Made by a program: the position numbers and the translations under genes
From: Pseudarthrobacter sp. ATCC 49987
GTDB lineage: Bacteria > Actinomycetota > Actinomycetes > Actinomycetales > Micrococcaceae
Direction of reading: 5' to 3'
Length of the DNA stretch: 64,000 bases
Assembly: GCF_009928425.1 (NCBI RefSeq)
Contig: NZ_JAABNS010000001.1
Span: 1,550,001 to 1,614,000, forward strand
The notes under the pieces: generated by a model
Databases searched by the model: none
What the model was told of the DNA's origin: nothing
Seen by the model: only the letters and a program-made list of their open reading frames with translations
In this document: positions 1 to 8,693 of the stretch, piece by piece
Numbering within the stretch: position 1 is the stretch's first letter
Layout: the number at the start of each line of letters is the position of its first letter

Positions 1-1
1 A

Positions 2-1036
2 GTTGTCGTTGATCGCGATCATCGTGGCGTACCCCTCGGCGGGGAAGGACTTCAGCCCCAGGCGGAAGCCGCTGGGGTTCTTCACCAGGACCAGGTCCAG
101 CGGCAGGCCGTCGACGACGAGGCTCTCACCGCGGCCGAAGGCCGGCGCCACCTGGGACAGTGCCTGCAGCAGGCCCGCGTTGTCTGCGACGGCCGTTTTT
201 CCAGGGACAGGGTCCCCCACTGCAATGGCCCGGGCCAGGGTCAGCGCGGCCGCGGCGTTAAAGATGTTGTAGACGCCGCGGAGCTTCATCGCCGTGGTTG
301 CCGTGACGCCGTCGTACTCAAAGTCCGCGTCCGCCGCGCCGACCCGGCGGAGTACGACGTCGGCGTGCGGCTTCGCGGGGGCCGGCGGCACCGGGCTGCC
401 CGGGGCCGCCCGCATCTCGTCGTCGTTCGGGAAGGTGCTCAGCAGGGAGTCATCCAGGCCGAAGTAGAGGACCTCGGGACCGTTGAGCGTGACAGTTTTG
501 AGCGTGTCCGCGATGCGGGCGACGCGCGGGTCTTCCCGGTTCAGCACCACGGTACCTGTGGTCTTGGCGGCGATGTGCTGCAGCAGCTGCGCCGTCTTGT
601 CGATCTCGCCGAAGCGGTCCAGCTGGTCCCGCAGGACGTTGAGCAGGAGGCAGTAACGCGGCGGCACCTGGTTGACGAAGTGCACCGCGTGGGCCTCGTC
701 CAGTTCCAGCACGGCGACATCCGCGTCAAGCCGGCCCCGCCAGTCCACTTCGCCCAGCAGCGCGGCGGCCACGCCGCGGGTGAAGTTGCTGCCGGTGCGG
801 TTGGTGAAGACCTTCAGGCCCTGGCTCTCGAGCAGTTCCACCACCATCTTGGTGGTGGTCGTCTTGCCGTTCGTGCCGCTGACGACGGCGACGCCGTGCG
901 GCAGCGTGGACAGTGTCCTGCGCATGAACCCGGGGTCGATTTTTTCGACGACGAGCCCGGGAAGGGCAGAGCCTCCGCCCCTGAGCCGGGAGACCCGGCG
1001 GACGAGCTTGCCGAGCGGAACGCTGAAGTAAAACAT
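2..1036 (-). CDS. murT: Lipid II isoglutaminyl synthase subunit MurT, Mur ligase family (C-terminus beyond window)
   Basis: MurT works with the glutamine amidotransferase GatD to amidate the glutamate of lipid II in peptidoglycan precursor synthesis. About 345 codons are visible, and the 3' end lies off the left edge. The ATP loop GTNGKTTTTK sits near residue 50, followed by the Mur central-domain segments TNRTGSNFTRG and VLELDEAH. The last visible part (ESLVVDGLPLDLVLVKNPSG) is the start of the DUF1727 domain. The start is the ATG at 1036-1034; a TATATT box 7 nt upstream and no Shine-Dalgarno suggest a leaderless message. The Cys4 zinc-ribbon insert known in other MurT proteins is not seen: the only cysteine in the central region is in RYCLLL. 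GatD would be expected just beyond the window edge. Confidence 0.88.
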   Translation of the reverse strand, partial: MFYFSVPLGKLVRRVSRLRGGGSALPGLVVEKIDPGFMRRTLSTLPHGVAVVSGTNGKTTTTKMVVELLESQGLKVFTNRTGSNFTRGVAAALLGEVDWRGRLDADVAVLELDEAHAVHFVNQVPPRYCLLLNVLRDQLDRFGEIDKTAQLLQHIAAKTTGTVVLNREDPRVARIADTLKTVTLNGPEVLYFGLDDSLLSTFPNDDEMRAAPGSPVPPAPAKPHADVVLRRVGAADADFEYDGVTATTAMKLRGVYNIFNAAAALTLARAIAVGDPVPGKTAVADNAGLLQALSQVAPAFGRGESLVVDGLPLDLVLVKNPSGFRLGLKSFPAEGYATMIAINDN

Positions 1037-1043
1037 GCTTTGT

Positions 1044-1049
1044 AATATA
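1044..1049 (-). promoter_or_regulatory. Probable -10 box of murT (leaderless)
   Basis: TATATT read on the minus strand lies 7 nt before the murT ATG with no Shine-Dalgarno between them. This is the layout expected of a leaderless actinobacterial transcript. No convincing -35 is visible. Confidence 0.45.
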
Positions 1050-1068
1050 TCCCAGCGGCGGCATGGAA

Positions 1069-1082
1069 GCCCGCCGGCGGGC
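1069..1082. promoter_or_regulatory. 14-bp perfect palindrome between murT and pdxT
   Basis: GCCCGCCGGCGGGC is self-complementary and sits midway between the two putative -10 boxes of the divergent genes. It could be an operator, but GC-only palindromes of this size arise readily in such DNA. Confidence 0.3.
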
Positions 1083-1105
1083 GGCGGGGGATGTGTTCCG
1101 GCCAC

Positions 1106-1111
1106 TATGCT
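1106..1111 (+). promoter_or_regulatory. Probable -10 box of pdxT (leaderless)
   Basis: TATGCT ends 6 nt before the ATG at 1118. Transcription would begin at or very close to the start codon, and there is no ribosome binding site. Confidence 0.45.
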
Positions 1112-1117
1112 GTTCGG

Positions 1118-1819
1118 ATGACCAACCCCACTTCTGTACCCCCTTCCCGCGCGGGTTCAGGGCTGCGGATCGGCGTCCTGGCACTTCAGGGCGACTTCCG
1201 CGAGCACCTGCACGCGGTGGAAGAGGCCGGCGCCACGGGCATCGGCGTCCGCCGGCCGTCCGAACTCGACGGCCTCGACGGCCTCATCATTCCCGGCGGC
1301 GAATCGACCACCATTGACAAGCTGTCCCGCGCCTTCGGGCTTCGCGATCCGCTGCGCCAGCGCATCCGGGACGGCCTGCCGGTTTACGGCTCCTGCGCCG
1401 GGATGATTCTCCTCGCCGAGGAGATCACCGACCCCGCGAAGGACCTCGCCGGCCACCCGCAGCAGACCTTCGGCGGCCTGGACATCACGGTGCGCCGGAA
1501 CGCCTTCGGCCGGCAGCGCGAGTCCTTCGAAACGGACCTCGATTTCAAGGGCCTCGATTTCAGCGCCACCGCGGACGGCGTGGCCCCGGTCCATGCGGTC
1601 TTCATCCGCGGACCATGGGTGGAACGCGTCGGCGACGGCGTGGAGGTGCTCGCCAAAGTGGAGCCCTCCAGGGCCTCCCACCCCGAGGCGCTGGCCGGGA
1701 CGGCTAGAATTGTAGCTGTGCGTTCCGGCAAGCTGCTGGCCACCTCCTTCCACCCGGAAGTGACGGGGGAGAAGCGCGTGCATGAATTGTTTATTCGAAT
1801 GATCAGAGGAGAAGCGTAA
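1118..1819 (+). CDS. pdxT: Pyridoxal 5'-phosphate synthase glutaminase subunit PdxT
   Basis: This is the class I glutamine amidotransferase that supplies ammonia to PdxS for vitamin B6 synthesis. The 233-aa protein begins its domain with [14 protein letters not shown]. It carries the PGGEST loop, the nucleophile in YGSCAGM (about residue 92) and the His-Glu pair in FHPEV near residue 212. An upstream in-frame ATG at 1091 would add nine residues unlike the family; the ATG at 1118 behind a TATGCT box is preferred. Its partner pdxS, often the preceding gene in actinobacteria, is not in this window. yebC follows after 3 bp, so the two are probably cotranscribed. Confidence 0.93.
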   Translation: MTNPTSVPPSRAGSGLRIGVLALQGDFREHLHAVEEAGATGIGVRRPSELDGLDGLIIPGGESTTIDKLSRAFGLRDPLRQRIRDGLPVYGSCAGMILLAEEITDPAKDLAGHPQQTFGGLDITVRRNAFGRQRESFETDLDFKGLDFSATADGVAPVHAVFIRGPWVERVGDGVEVLAKVEPSRASHPEALAGTARIVAVRSGKLLATSFHPEVTGEKRVHELFIRMIRGEA

Positions 1820-1822
1820 AGC

Positions 1823-2578
1823 ATGTCAGGCCACTCCAAATGGGCGACGACCAAGCACAAAAAGGCCATCCTCGACAGCCGCCGGGCCAAGTCGTTCGCC
1901 AAGCTGATCAAGAACATCGAAGTCGCTGCTCGCATGGGCGGCCCGGACCTCGCCGGCAACCCCGGCCTGGAACTCGCCGTCACGAAGGCCAAGAAGACCT
2001 CGGTCCCCGCTGACAACATCGACCGCGCCATCAAGCGCGGCGCCGGCCTCACCGGCGAAGTGGTCGACTACACCGAGATCATGTACGAATGCCGCGGCCC
2101 GCAGGGCTCCGCGCTGCTGATCGAGTGCCTGACGGACAACAAGAACCGTGCCGCCTCCGAAGTCCGGCTTGCCATCTCCCGCAACGGCGGCACCATTGCC
2201 GATCCCGGGTCGGTCAGCTACCTCTTCTCCCGCAAGGGCGTTGTGTCGCTGCCGAAGAACGGCCTGAGCGAAGACGACGTCCTGATGGCCGTGCTCGACG
2301 CCGGCGCTGAGGAAGTCAAGGACAACGGCGACAGCTTCGAGATCCACTCCGAGCCCACCGACCTGCAGGCCATCCGCGACGCCCTCAAGGAAGCCGGCAT
2401 GGAGTACGACACCGACGAGGCCGAGTTCGTCCCGTCGATGCAGGTGCCGCTGGACCTCGACGCCGCCAAGAAGTTCATGAAGCTCGTGGACGCCCTCGAA
2501 GAACTCGACGACGTCCAGAACGTCTACAGCAACGCCGACCTCAGCGACGAAGTGCAGGCCGCACTGGAAGCCGAGTGA
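1823..2578 (+). CDS. yebC: YebC/PmpR family DNA-binding regulatory protein
   Basis: A 251-aa member of the TACO1/YebC family, cytosolic proteins linked to transcriptional control and, for some members, to translation through difficult peptide stretches. The family N-terminus [12 protein letters not shown] is intact, as are the internal blocks [19 protein letters not shown] and [14 protein letters not shown]. The stop overlaps the GTG of ruvC (GTGA), so the two are translationally coupled. A gene of this family next to ruvC is a common bacterial arrangement. Confidence 0.95.
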   Translation: MSGHSKWATTKHKKAILDSRRAKSFAKLIKNIEVAARMGGPDLAGNPGLELAVTKAKKTSVPADNIDRAIKRGAGLTGEVVDYTEIMYECRGPQGSALLIECLTDNKNRAASEVRLAISRNGGTIADPGSVSYLFSRKGVVSLPKNGLSEDDVLMAVLDAGAEEVKDNGDSFEIHSEPTDLQAIRDALKEAGMEYDTDEAEFVPSMQVPLDLDAAKKFMKLVDALEELDDVQNVYSNADLSDEVQAALEAE

Positions 2579-3162
2579 CCCTTCGCGTCCTCGGCGTCGA
2601 TCCGGGCCTGACCCGCTGCGGGATCGGCGTCGTGGACGTCGAACGGAACCGCCGAGCCACCATGGTGGCCTTCGGCGTCGTCGGGACCTCCCCCGACGAG
2701 AGCCTGGACCAGCGCCTGCTGGTCATCGCCACGTCCATCGACGAGTGGCTGGACAAGTATGAACCGCACGTCCTGGCCGTGGAGCGGGTCTTTTCCCAGC
2801 TCAACGTCAGCACCGTAATGGGGGTGGCGCAGGCGTCCGGGGTGGTGATCGCCGCTGCCGCACGCCGCGGCATCCCGGTGGCACTGCACACCCCGTCCGA
2901 GGTCAAGGCCGCCGTGACCGGCAGCGGAACGTCGAACAAGGACGCGGTCACGAAACTGGTCACCAAGATCCTCCGGCTCGATGCCCCGCCGCGGCCCGCC
3001 GACGCCGCCGACGCGCTGGCACTGGCCATCACCCACGCCTGGCGTGCCGGGATCGGCACGTCCAACAAGGGAGCAGTGACGACGGGACCGGGCAGCCAGT
3101 CGCTCACCCCGGCCCAGCGGGCCTGGGCCGACGCGGAGGCCAAAGCGCGCCGTACACGCTGA
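2575..3162 (+). CDS. ruvC: Crossover junction endodeoxyribonuclease RuvC
   Basis: RuvC resolves Holliday junctions made and moved by RuvAB. The 195-aa protein has the RNase H-like core with the acidic residues visible: [12 protein letters not shown] (Asp near residue 8), AVERVFSQ (Glu), and the C-terminal [12 protein letters not shown]. The last 30 or so residues, rich in basic and polar residues, extend past the usual family end. The GTG start overlaps the stop of yebC. Confidence 0.96.
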   Translation: MTLRVLGVDPGLTRCGIGVVDVERNRRATMVAFGVVGTSPDESLDQRLLVIATSIDEWLDKYEPHVLAVERVFSQLNVSTVMGVAQASGVVIAAAARRGIPVALHTPSEVKAAVTGSGTSNKDAVTKLVTKILRLDAPPRPADAADALALAITHAWRAGIGTSNKGAVTTGPGSQSLTPAQRAWADAEAKARRTR

Positions 3163-3254
3163 ATGTCCGGCAGTGCCGCCGCAGAGCTTGGTAGGGTATT
3201 CGTAGATATGTTCGGATAGTCGGCTTCTGCCGACGGTAATTCAGGAGCCCGGCC

Positions 3255-3902
3255 TTGATCAGTTTTCTCCGCGGAACCGTAGCGCACGTCGGCCTGTCCT
3301 CGGCCGTGATCGACCTCAACGGCGCCGGCATGAGCGTGAACGCGACGCCGCAGACCCTCAGCAGCCTCCGCACCGGCGAGGAGGGGAAGCTTTTCACGTC
3401 CCTGATCGTCCGCGAGGACTCGCTCACGCTGTTCGGATTCGGCTCTGACGACGAACGCGAAGTTTTCGACATCCTGCTCAGTGTCAGCGGTGTAGGGCCC
3501 CGGCTGGCGCTGGCCGTCCTGGCCGTGCACGAACCCGAAGCCATCCGCGTCGCCGCGCACTCCGGCGACGGCAAGGCGTTCACCAAGGTGCCGGGGATCG
3601 GCCCGAAGGTCGCCGGCCGGATCGTGCTGGAACTGGCCGGAAAGCTCGTGCCGCACGGCACCCCCGCCGGCGCCACGGCTCCGGCAGCGTCCTCCGAAGC
3701 GGTCTGGAAGCCGCAGGTTGTTGCGGCCATGACCAGCCTGGGCTGGTCCGAGAAGGACGCCACGTCCAGCATCGACAAGTCCCTGGCCGATTCACCGGAG
3801 CTGGCCGGGAAGGGCAACGTGGCCGAGATCCTGCGCGCCACCCTCCGCTGGCTGGGCCAGGACGGCGCCCGCGCCGGGAACAGGGCAGGCGCCCGTGGCT
3901 GA
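3255..3902 (+). CDS. ruvA: Holliday junction branch migration protein RuvA
   Basis: RuvA forms the tetramer that binds the four-way junction and loads RuvB. The 215-aa protein has the N-terminal OB fold ([13 protein letters not shown]), two helix-hairpin-helix motifs (SGVGPRLA near residue 78 and [12 protein letters not shown] near 113), and a C-terminal domain III that contacts RuvB. The start is TTG with AGGAG about 8 nt upstream. The 92-nt gap after ruvC holds a TAGGGT box (3192-3197) and a small hairpin (3219-3234), so ruvA may have its own promoter. The end overlaps the ruvB start. Confidence 0.95.
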   Translation: MISFLRGTVAHVGLSSAVIDLNGAGMSVNATPQTLSSLRTGEEGKLFTSLIVREDSLTLFGFGSDDEREVFDILLSVSGVGPRLALAVLAVHEPEAIRVAAHSGDGKAFTKVPGIGPKVAGRIVLELAGKLVPHGTPAGATAPAASSEAVWKPQVVAAMTSLGWSEKDATSSIDKSLADSPELAGKGNVAEILRATLRWLGQDGARAGNRAGARG

Positions 3903-5007
3903 GCCGTCGGTCGTCGCCGGGGGAGAGGAACCGGAGGAGCGGGTCATCGAAGCCGCCCTCAGGCCCAAGAACCTGCACGATTTCGTTGGCCAGCACCGCG
4001 TCCGCAAACAGCTCTCCCTGGTCCTGGAGGCCTCGCGCATGCGGGGCCGCAGCGCGGACCACGTCCTGCTCTCGGGTCCTCCCGGGCTGGGCAAGACCAC
4101 GCTATCGATGATCATCGCGGCCGAGATGAACGCCCCGCTGCGGATCAGCAGCGGCCCCGCCATCCAGCACGCCGGTGACCTGGCGGCCATCCTGTCCTCG
4201 CTCTCCGAAGGGGAAGTCCTCTTCCTCGACGAGATCCACCGGATGTCCCGGCCGGCCGAGGAAATGCTCTATATGGCAATGGAAGACTTCCGGGTCGACA
4301 TCGTCGTCGGCAAGGGCGCCGGCGCCACCGCCATCCCGCTGGAACTTCCGCCGTTCACCCTGGTGGGCGCCACCACCCGCGCCGGCCTGCTGCCCGGGCC
4401 GCTCCGGGACCGCTTCGGGTTCACCGGACACCTCGAGTTCTACTCCGTGGCGGAACTGGAACTCGTGCTCCGGCGCTCCGCCGGGCTCCTGGACCTGAAG
4501 GTCAACTCCGCCGGGTTCAGTGAAATCGCGGGGCGCTCCCGCGGCACGCCCCGTATCGCCAACCGCCTCCTGCGCCGGGTCCGCGACTGGGCGCTGGTGC
4601 ACGGCATCGAACAGATCGACGCCCGGGCCGCCTCCGCGGCGCTGGACATGTACGAAGTCGACAAGCGCGGACTTGACCGGCTGGACCGGGCCGTCCTGGA
4701 AGCCCTCATCCTGAAATTTGGCGGCGGACCGGTAGGCCTGTCCACGCTGGCCATCGCCGTCGGCGAGGAGACCGAAACGGTGGAAACCGTCGCCGAGCCG
4801 TATCTCGTCCGTGAGGGACTCCTGGGCCGCACCCCCCGGGGGAGGATCGCACTCGCCCCGGCCTGGACGCACCTCGGCTACGCGGTGCCGCCAGGAATCT
4901 TTTCGCAGGACCCGCTGGAGCTCTTCCCGGCCGACGACGACAGCCCGGACCTGGCCGGCGGGCTGGGCCAGGACGCCGATCCGGAATGGATCCGTAACAG
5001 TCAATAG
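3895..5007 (+). CDS. ruvB: Holliday junction branch migration DNA helicase RuvB
   Basis: RuvB is the AAA+ hexameric motor that drives branch migration with RuvA. The 370-aa protein has Walker A GPPGLGKT at residues 61-68, Walker B LDEIH near 111-115, sensor 1 VGATTRAG, and the arginine-finger segment [11 protein letters not shown]-terminal winged helix follows ([17 protein letters not shown]). The GTG start overlaps the last codons of ruvA, completing a ruvC-ruvA-ruvB unit. The acidic tail after residue 345 is variable in the family. Confidence 0.97.
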   Translation: MAEPSVVAGGEEPEERVIEAALRPKNLHDFVGQHRVRKQLSLVLEASRMRGRSADHVLLSGPPGLGKTTLSMIIAAEMNAPLRISSGPAIQHAGDLAAILSSLSEGEVLFLDEIHRMSRPAEEMLYMAMEDFRVDIVVGKGAGATAIPLELPPFTLVGATTRAGLLPGPLRDRFGFTGHLEFYSVAELELVLRRSAGLLDLKVNSAGFSEIAGRSRGTPRIANRLLRRVRDWALVHGIEQIDARAASAALDMYEVDKRGLDRLDRAVLEALILKFGGGPVGLSTLAIAVGEETETVETVAEPYLVREGLLGRTPRGRIALAPAWTHLGYAVPPGIFSQDPLELFPADDDSPDLAGGLGQDADPEWIRNSQ

Positions 5008-5031
5008 CACCGCGCCGTAACCTTTTCCCTT

Positions 5032-5037
5032 TAGACT
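5032..5037 (+). promoter_or_regulatory. Probable -10 box before yajC-secD-secF
   Basis: TAGACT followed by GGAA lies in the 200-bp gap after ruvB. The same TAGACTGGAA string occurs before rsh at 8656. It would give a leader of about 165 nt containing a 7-bp hairpin (5077-5094). No clear -35 is seen. Confidence 0.35.
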
Positions 5038-5209
5038 GGAATGACGCTCGGCACGTTCGGGTCTTTGTTTCCGTGTGCGGCTTCCACAAGCCGCCGTTGG
5101 CCCGGCATGGTTTTCTGCCAGGTCTCTGCCTGGTTCAACACCAGGTGGCCCGGAGCGAGGCGGACGTTGCTGTGAAACCAGCTTGCAAGTACAGAATGGA
5201 ACTTTCCCC

Positions 5210-5626
5210 TTGGATCCAATGACAATTCTCCTGTTCGTCATGCTCGGCGTTTTCGTCTTCATGATGTTCCGCCGTAACAAGAAGACGCAGCAGCAGCAGG
5301 CGGAGCTCCAGTCGAAGTTCGGCCCGGGCGTTGAGGTCATGACCAGCTTCGGCCTGTACGGCCGCATCGTCGAGATCGATGAGGACGAGAACAAGGTCCT
5401 GCTGGAACTCTCCCCGGGCAACACCGCCACCGTGCATCGCCAGGCCGTCACCAAGATCGTCGAGCCGATTGTCGCCGCCGAGGAGCCCACGGTCGTTCCC
5501 AATGACGCGTCCTCGCTGACTGTCGACAAGGCCGAAAGCGCCGCACCGGCCAACGACGTCGCGCGCGACGAGACGCCGGAAGAAACCCTGCGCCGCCTCA
5601 ACGACGAAGGCAAGAAAGACAGCTAG
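5210..5626 (+). CDS. yajC: Preprotein translocase subunit YajC
   Basis: YajC is a small membrane partner of SecDF in the Sec export machinery. From a TTG at 5210 the 138-aa protein begins MDPMTILLFVMLGVF, a single transmembrane helix, followed by basic RRNKK and the conserved cytosolic block GVEVMTSFGLYGRI. The TTG has a GGA-containing site 8 nt upstream; an ATG at 5219 is the alternative. The reading frame is open to 5075, but that extension lacks the family pattern. The C-terminal 45 residues are a low-complexity acidic tail. secD and secF follow. Confidence 0.92.
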   Translation: MDPMTILLFVMLGVFVFMMFRRNKKTQQQQAELQSKFGPGVEVMTSFGLYGRIVEIDEDENKVLLELSPGNTATVHRQAVTKIVEPIVAAEEPTVVPNDASSLTVDKAESAAPANDVARDETPEETLRRLNDEGKKDS

Positions 5627-5668
5627 TCTGCCTGTTTGAGCTATCCCGCGAAGTAACAGCTGCGGGCC

Positions 5669-5704
5669 ACCGCCGGAGCGGCCCCGAAAGGGCCGCACGG
5701 CGGT
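5669..5704 (+). terminator. Strong stem-loop between yajC and secD
   Basis: A 7-bp outer stem (5669-5675 with 5698-5704) and a 7-bp inner stem (5678-5684 with 5690-5696) close a CGAAA loop, with a small GA/A bulge. No T-run follows, so it may be a partial terminator, an attenuator or an mRNA-processing structure within the sec operon. Confidence 0.5.
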
Positions 5705-5732
5705 TCCTCCGTAAATAATAGAAAGATCGACA

Positions 5733-7499
5733 ATGGCACGAACTGGCCCCAAAACCACAGCCCTCAGGGTGCTGGTCTGGCTCGGCGTTATCCTCGCCGT
5801 CCTGACCGCTGTCCTGGCAGGCGGCACCATGGCCGGCCAGGCGAGCTGGGCTCCGAAGCTCGCCCTGGACCTTGAAGGCGGGACCCAGATGATCCTGGCG
5901 CCCAAGGTTGAAGGCGGTTCGGACATCAACGAAGAACAGCTCAACCAGGCCGTGGCGATCATCCGCCAGCGCGTGGACGGCTCGGGCGTCGCGGAGGCTG
6001 AAATCAGCACGCAGTCCGGACGCAACGTCGTTGTCAGCCTGCCGGGCACACCGTCAAAGGAAACCCGCGCCCTGATCCAGGCGTCCGCCGACATGAACTT
6101 CCGGCCTGTCCTGCAGGCAGGTCCGGGCGCAGCGGTCCCCGCGGAGTCGCTGACTCCTGAGGACCAGCTGCCCAAGCCCACCGCGGAGCCCACGAACGGC
6201 AGCGACGTGAACTGGGTTACGCCCGAGATCTACAAGAAGTTCGAGACGCTCGACTGCGACAACCCCTCACAGGACAAGCAGGAACGCTCCGACCCGACCA
6301 AGCCGCTGGTCACCTGCGAGCCGGCCTCCGCCACCTCGCCGGCGATTAAGTACATCCTTGGCCCCGTCGAGGTCAAGGGCTCGAACATCGCCGGGTCTTC
6401 CTTCCAGCTGCAGCGCGGCGCCCAGGGCGCCGTGACCAACGAGTGGGCCGTGAACATCCAGTTCAACGAAGAAGGCACCGCCAAGTTCAAGCAAGTCACC
6501 GAGCGGCTCTACCAGTTCTACGTCGCCGGCGGCGGCCAGAGCGGCTCGGACCCGAAGTCCCAGTTCGCGATCGTCCTCGATGACCAGGTCATTTCCGCCC
6601 CGCGGTCCCTCGCCGTCATCACCGACGGCCGCCCGCAGATCACCGGCGGGTTCACCGAGCAGTCCGCGAAGGCCCTCTCGGACCAGCTCCGCTTCGGCGC
6701 CCTGCCGATCAGTTTCGAGATCCAGAGCGAACAGCAGATTTCGGCAACCCTCGGGGGCGAGCAGCTCCGGATGGGTATGCTCGCAGGCCTGATTGGCCTG
6801 CTGCTGGTGGTGGCGTACTCGCTGTTCCAGTACCGGGCATTGGGCCTGGTCACCGTCGCCTCCCTCGTGGTGGCCGGCGCGCTGACGTACCTGGCCATCG
6901 CGATCCTGGGCTGGACGGAGAACTACCGGCTGTCCCTTGCCGGCGTGGCAGGCATCATCGTGGCCATCGGCCAGACCGCGGACTCGTTCATCGTCTACTT
7001 TGAGCGTATCCGCGATGAGCTCCGTGAAGGCCGCGGCCTTGTGTCGGCCGTCGAGAACGGCTGGAAGCGTGCCAAGCGTACGGTCCTGGCGTCCAAGGCC
7101 GTCAACCTGCTGGCCGCCCTGGTGCTGTACTTCGTGGCAGTGGGCAACGTCCGCGGCTTCGCGTTCACGCTCGGCTTGACAGCGATCGCCGACCTCATTG
7201 TCGTCTTTATGTTCACCCACCCGACCCTGCAGATGCTGGCCCGCACCAGGTTCTTTGGTGAAGGCCACCCGCTCTCCGGGCTGGACCCGAAGAGCCTCGG
7301 TGCCGTCCCCCTGTACCGGGGCGCAGGACGGTTGCGCACTCCTGCGGACAAGCCGGCCGCTGTGGCCGCGCTCCGCGCCAAGAACACCGGCGCCGCGGCT
7401 GAGGCCGAACGCCGGATGACCATTGCAGAACGACGCCTCGCGGAACGTCAGGAACAGCTTGCCGGTTCCTCCAAGAGCACGTCCAAGGAGGGCAACTAA
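5733..7499 (+). CDS. secD: Protein translocase subunit SecD
   Basis: SecD is an RND-type membrane protein that uses proton motive force to help pull exported proteins across the membrane with SecF. The 588-aa protein has a first transmembrane helix (residues 10-33), then the SecD signature LALDLEGGTQMILAPK. A large external domain (about 50-345) contains the DIRQRVDGSGV-type segment AIIRQRVDGSGVAEAEI. Five clustered helices follow, with the IIVAIGQTADSFIVYFERI block near residue 410. The charged C-terminal tail of about 80 residues is cytosolic. The stop abuts the secF ATG directly. Confidence 0.96.
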   Translation: MARTGPKTTALRVLVWLGVILAVLTAVLAGGTMAGQASWAPKLALDLEGGTQMILAPKVEGGSDINEEQLNQAVAIIRQRVDGSGVAEAEISTQSGRNVVVSLPGTPSKETRALIQASADMNFRPVLQAGPGAAVPAESLTPEDQLPKPTAEPTNGSDVNWVTPEIYKKFETLDCDNPSQDKQERSDPTKPLVTCEPASATSPAIKYILGPVEVKGSNIAGSSFQLQRGAQGAVTNEWAVNIQFNEEGTAKFKQVTERLYQFYVAGGGQSGSDPKSQFAIVLDDQVISAPRSLAVITDGRPQITGGFTEQSAKALSDQLRFGALPISFEIQSEQQISATLGGEQLRMGMLAGLIGLLLVVAYSLFQYRALGLVTVASLVVAGALTYLAIAILGWTENYRLSLAGVAGIIVAIGQTADSFIVYFERIRDELREGRGLVSAVENGWKRAKRTVLASKAVNLLAALVLYFVAVGNVRGFAFTLGLTAIADLIVVFMFTHPTLQMLARTRFFGEGHPLSGLDPKSLGAVPLYRGAGRLRTPADKPAAVAALRAKNTGAAAEAERRMTIAERRLAERQEQLAGSSKSTSKEGN

Positions 7500-8519
7500 A
7501 TGGCCACCAACTTCGCCAATTTCGGCAATGAGCTCTACACGGGCAAGCGCTCGTACGGCTTCGTCGAATCCAAGAAAATCTGGTTCCTGATCGCGGCCGT
7601 CCTGGTGGCGCTCTCGATCCTGCTGCCGGTCGTCAAGGGCGGCTTCAACCTCGGCATCGAATTCCGGGGCGGCTCGGAATTCACCGTCTCCAACGTGAAG
7701 ACCACGGACCCGGCCCTCGGCGAGAAAGCCGTCGAGGACGTTGTCCCCGGCAGTATCCCGCGGGTGGCGAACGTCGCAGGCAACACGATGCGGATCCAGA
7801 CGGACAAGCTCACGGAGGATGAGACGCTCCAGATCAAGGCGGGCCTCACCCAGGCCTACGGCGTGACGGACAACGAGGTGACATCGAACTTTGTCGGCCC
7901 CACCTGGGGTGCTGACGTCACCAAGCAGGCCCTTCTGGGCCTGGGCATCTTCGTCGCACTCGCCGCTGTGCTGATGGCGCTGTACTTCCGGACGTGGAAG
8001 ATGTCGCTCTCGGCAATCGCGGGCATGCTGGTCACGATGTTCATCACCGCCGGCGTCTACGCCCTCAGCGATTTCGAAGTCACGCCGTCGGCCATCATCG
8101 GCTTCCTCACCGTGCTGAGCTACTCGCTGTACGACACCGTGGTGGTCTTCGACAAGATCCGCGAGAATACCGCGGACCTGCAGGCGTCCACCCGCCGGAC
8201 CTTCGGCGAGGAAGTTAACCTGGCCGTCAACCAGACCCTCGTCCGCTCCATCAACACCATGATGGTGGCCATCCTCCCGGTCGGTGCCATTCTCTTCATC
8301 GGAGCCGGTCTCCTGGGTGCCGGCACGCTGCGGGACCTCTCGCTGGCGCTGTTTGTCGGGATTCTGATCGGCACGGCGGCGACGATCTTCATCGCCGCGC
8401 CGCTCTACGCCTGGCTCCGCCAGGGCGAACCGGAGCTGGTCAAGCAGGCCGCACGCGTGCACCAGCGCCGGGCGCAGGCCGCCAAGTCCGACGCCGCAGC
8501 AGCACCCGCCACGGCCTGA
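7500..8519 (+). CDS. secF: Protein translocase subunit SecF
   Basis: SecF pairs with SecD in the Sec translocon accessory complex. The 339-aa protein has the N-terminal FVESKKIWFLIAAVLVALS helix, the family motif GGFNLGIEFRGGSEF near residue 50, and the second signature GFLTVLSYSLYDTVVVFDKI near 200. Helices run to about residue 310, followed by a polar tail. The ATG directly follows the TAA of secD, so translation is coupled. A strong terminator follows at 8575. Confidence 0.96.
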   Translation: MATNFANFGNELYTGKRSYGFVESKKIWFLIAAVLVALSILLPVVKGGFNLGIEFRGGSEFTVSNVKTTDPALGEKAVEDVVPGSIPRVANVAGNTMRIQTDKLTEDETLQIKAGLTQAYGVTDNEVTSNFVGPTWGADVTKQALLGLGIFVALAAVLMALYFRTWKMSLSAIAGMLVTMFITAGVYALSDFEVTPSAIIGFLTVLSYSLYDTVVVFDKIRENTADLQASTRRTFGEEVNLAVNQTLVRSINTMMVAILPVGAILFIGAGLLGAGTLRDLSLALFVGILIGTAATIFIAAPLYAWLRQGEPELVKQAARVHQRRAQAAKSDAAAAPATA

Positions 8520-8574
8520 CCGCAGCGGTCCTGCCGGACCGGCCGCCGTCCGGGATCCATCCCGACGGACCCAA

Positions 8575-8612
8575 CGGGCCGGAGAACGTCATTCGTGACG
8601 CTCTCCGGCCCG
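8575..8612 (+). terminator. Terminator-like hairpin after secF, TTCG loop
   Basis: An 11-bp stem (8575-8585 with 8602-8612), one mismatch, and 5 further pairs close a stable TTCG tetraloop. The U-tract is absent, as is usual in high-GC actinobacteria. It ends the sec operon before rsh. Confidence 0.75.
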
Positions 8613-8655
8613 TCGCCGTATGGCCGCCGGTTATCGAAGTATCCTGCTGCGGGAA

Positions 8656-8661
8656 TAGACT
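8656..8661 (+). promoter_or_regulatory. Probable -10 box of rsh
   Basis: TAGACT lies 33 nt before the TTG start of rsh, downstream of the secF terminator. A GGAGAGG ribosome binding site follows. Confidence 0.4.
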
Positions 8662-8693
8662 GGAAGAATTAACGGGTTCGGAGAGGTGCTCCA

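Noticed and set aside
6267..8462. Open minus-strand frame of about 731 codons opposite secD and secF
   Set aside because: Complement of recognised translocase genes with no domain of its own.
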